From NCBI GenBank assembly GCA_003586115.2, contig QVOM02000025.1, positions 89,388,161-89,452,160 on the forward strand: a stretch of DNA of 64,000 nucleotides, in the 5' to 3' direction. Shown piece after piece: positions 63,655 to 64,000 of this stretch. The DNA comes from Salvator merianae (lineage: Eukaryota; Chordata; Lepidosauria; Squamata; Teiidae). Numbering within the stretch: the stretch's first letter is position 1; the number at the start of each line of letters is the position of its first letter. The notes below the pieces were generated by a model. That model did not search any database. It was given only the letters and a program-made list of their open reading frames with translations, and was not told the origin of the DNA. Position numbers and translations under genes: made by a program.

Positions 63655-64000
63655 GGCAGTTTCCAGCTGCCAATCTTCAAGAAGAGTTAGGACCATCAAG
63701 GAGGAGTATGTTTTCACCCAGAAAGTCCTTGGTCTATGCAGTTTACTGCCAGAAGAGGTGGTGACAGCAACCAGCCTAGATAGCTTTAAGAAAGGGTTGG
63801 AGAAATTCATGGAGGACAGGTGTATCAATGGCTACTAGAATGGGTGCTTAGGTACTGCCTCCAGGTTGGAGAGGCAGGTAGGATTCTTCTCAAGGCCATT
63901 TGCACGGAGTCAAGAGCAGATGAATGTTTTGCTTTTGTCTTCTGCTTGAGATGCCCAGAAGCAATTGGTGGGCCACGGTGTGAGACAGGATGCTGGACTA
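63655..64000 (+). mobile_element. CR1-a 3' end, running off the window
   Basis: Starts near the end of ORF2 (GGAGTATGTTTTCACCCAG, CCAGAAGAGGTGGTGACAGC) and continues through the 3' region to GGATGCTGGACTA at the window edge. The ATGTTCTT tail lies beyond the window, so it cannot be said whether the 3' unit is single or tandem here. Confidence 0.85.

Overview
This window looks like repeat-dense, gene-poor vertebrate nuclear DNA, most likely from a squamate reptile (lizard). The basis is the repeat content: two CR1 LINE lineages with different 8-bp 3' tails, old L2 LINEs, tRNA-headed SINEs (one with a GAA tail and a LINE-like 3' end resembling squamate SINEs), many palindromic non-autonomous DNA transposons, and GATA microsatellites. 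No host protein-coding exon, rRNA or functional tRNA could be supported. Nearly every open frame is either a LINE reverse-transcriptase remnant or an artefact of microsatellites and palindromes. The species call is inference, because CR1 and L2 also occur in birds, crocodilians and turtles.

Layout. At 1-12 kb there is a foldback element (852-1265), a block of four tandem CR1-a 3'-end units (3160-3972), an inverted CR1-a pair split by a 180-bp MITE (4985-5640), an L2 remnant (6510-7655) with a purine microsatellite, a near-perfect hairpin (9818-9956), a second 180-bp MITE and a CR1-a 3' end. At 12-25 kb there are CR1-a pairs, tRNA-SINE arrays (two units at 14341, five at 19381), an L2 fragment (16325-16914), CR1-b copies, two hAT-type MITEs (family A) and a (GAA)n tract. 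At 25-45 kb there are GAA-tailed SINEs, a CR1-b copy with 290 open codons of reverse transcriptase, three more family A MITEs, an AT-rich hAT-like element (32253-32564), Harbinger-like MITEs flanked by TAA, and a GATA palindrome interrupted by a SINE. At 45-64 kb there is an L2 copy interrupted by CR1-a, a 0.5-kb GGAA/GAAA tract, a MITE inserted in a CR1-b tail, a nested region containing the only assembly gap (726 N inside a hAT element with a perfect 8-bp target duplication), an LTR-element remnant, and a 2.1-kb CR1-a copy with an inverted 5' part.

How it fits together. This is a layered record of transposition. Old L2 copies were invaded by CR1-a and MITEs. CR1-b and hAT MITEs landed in CR1-a, CR1-b and L2 sequence. 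The strongest new-looking material is a set of foldback MITE families defined here from internal comparison and target-site duplications: family A (hAT-like, seven copies), D (180 bp, 3-bp duplication), E (Harbinger-like, TAA), B and C. Tandem CR1-a 3' ends, tandem SINE arrays and a probable twin-primed LINE insertion also stand out. Family letters are local labels, not database names.
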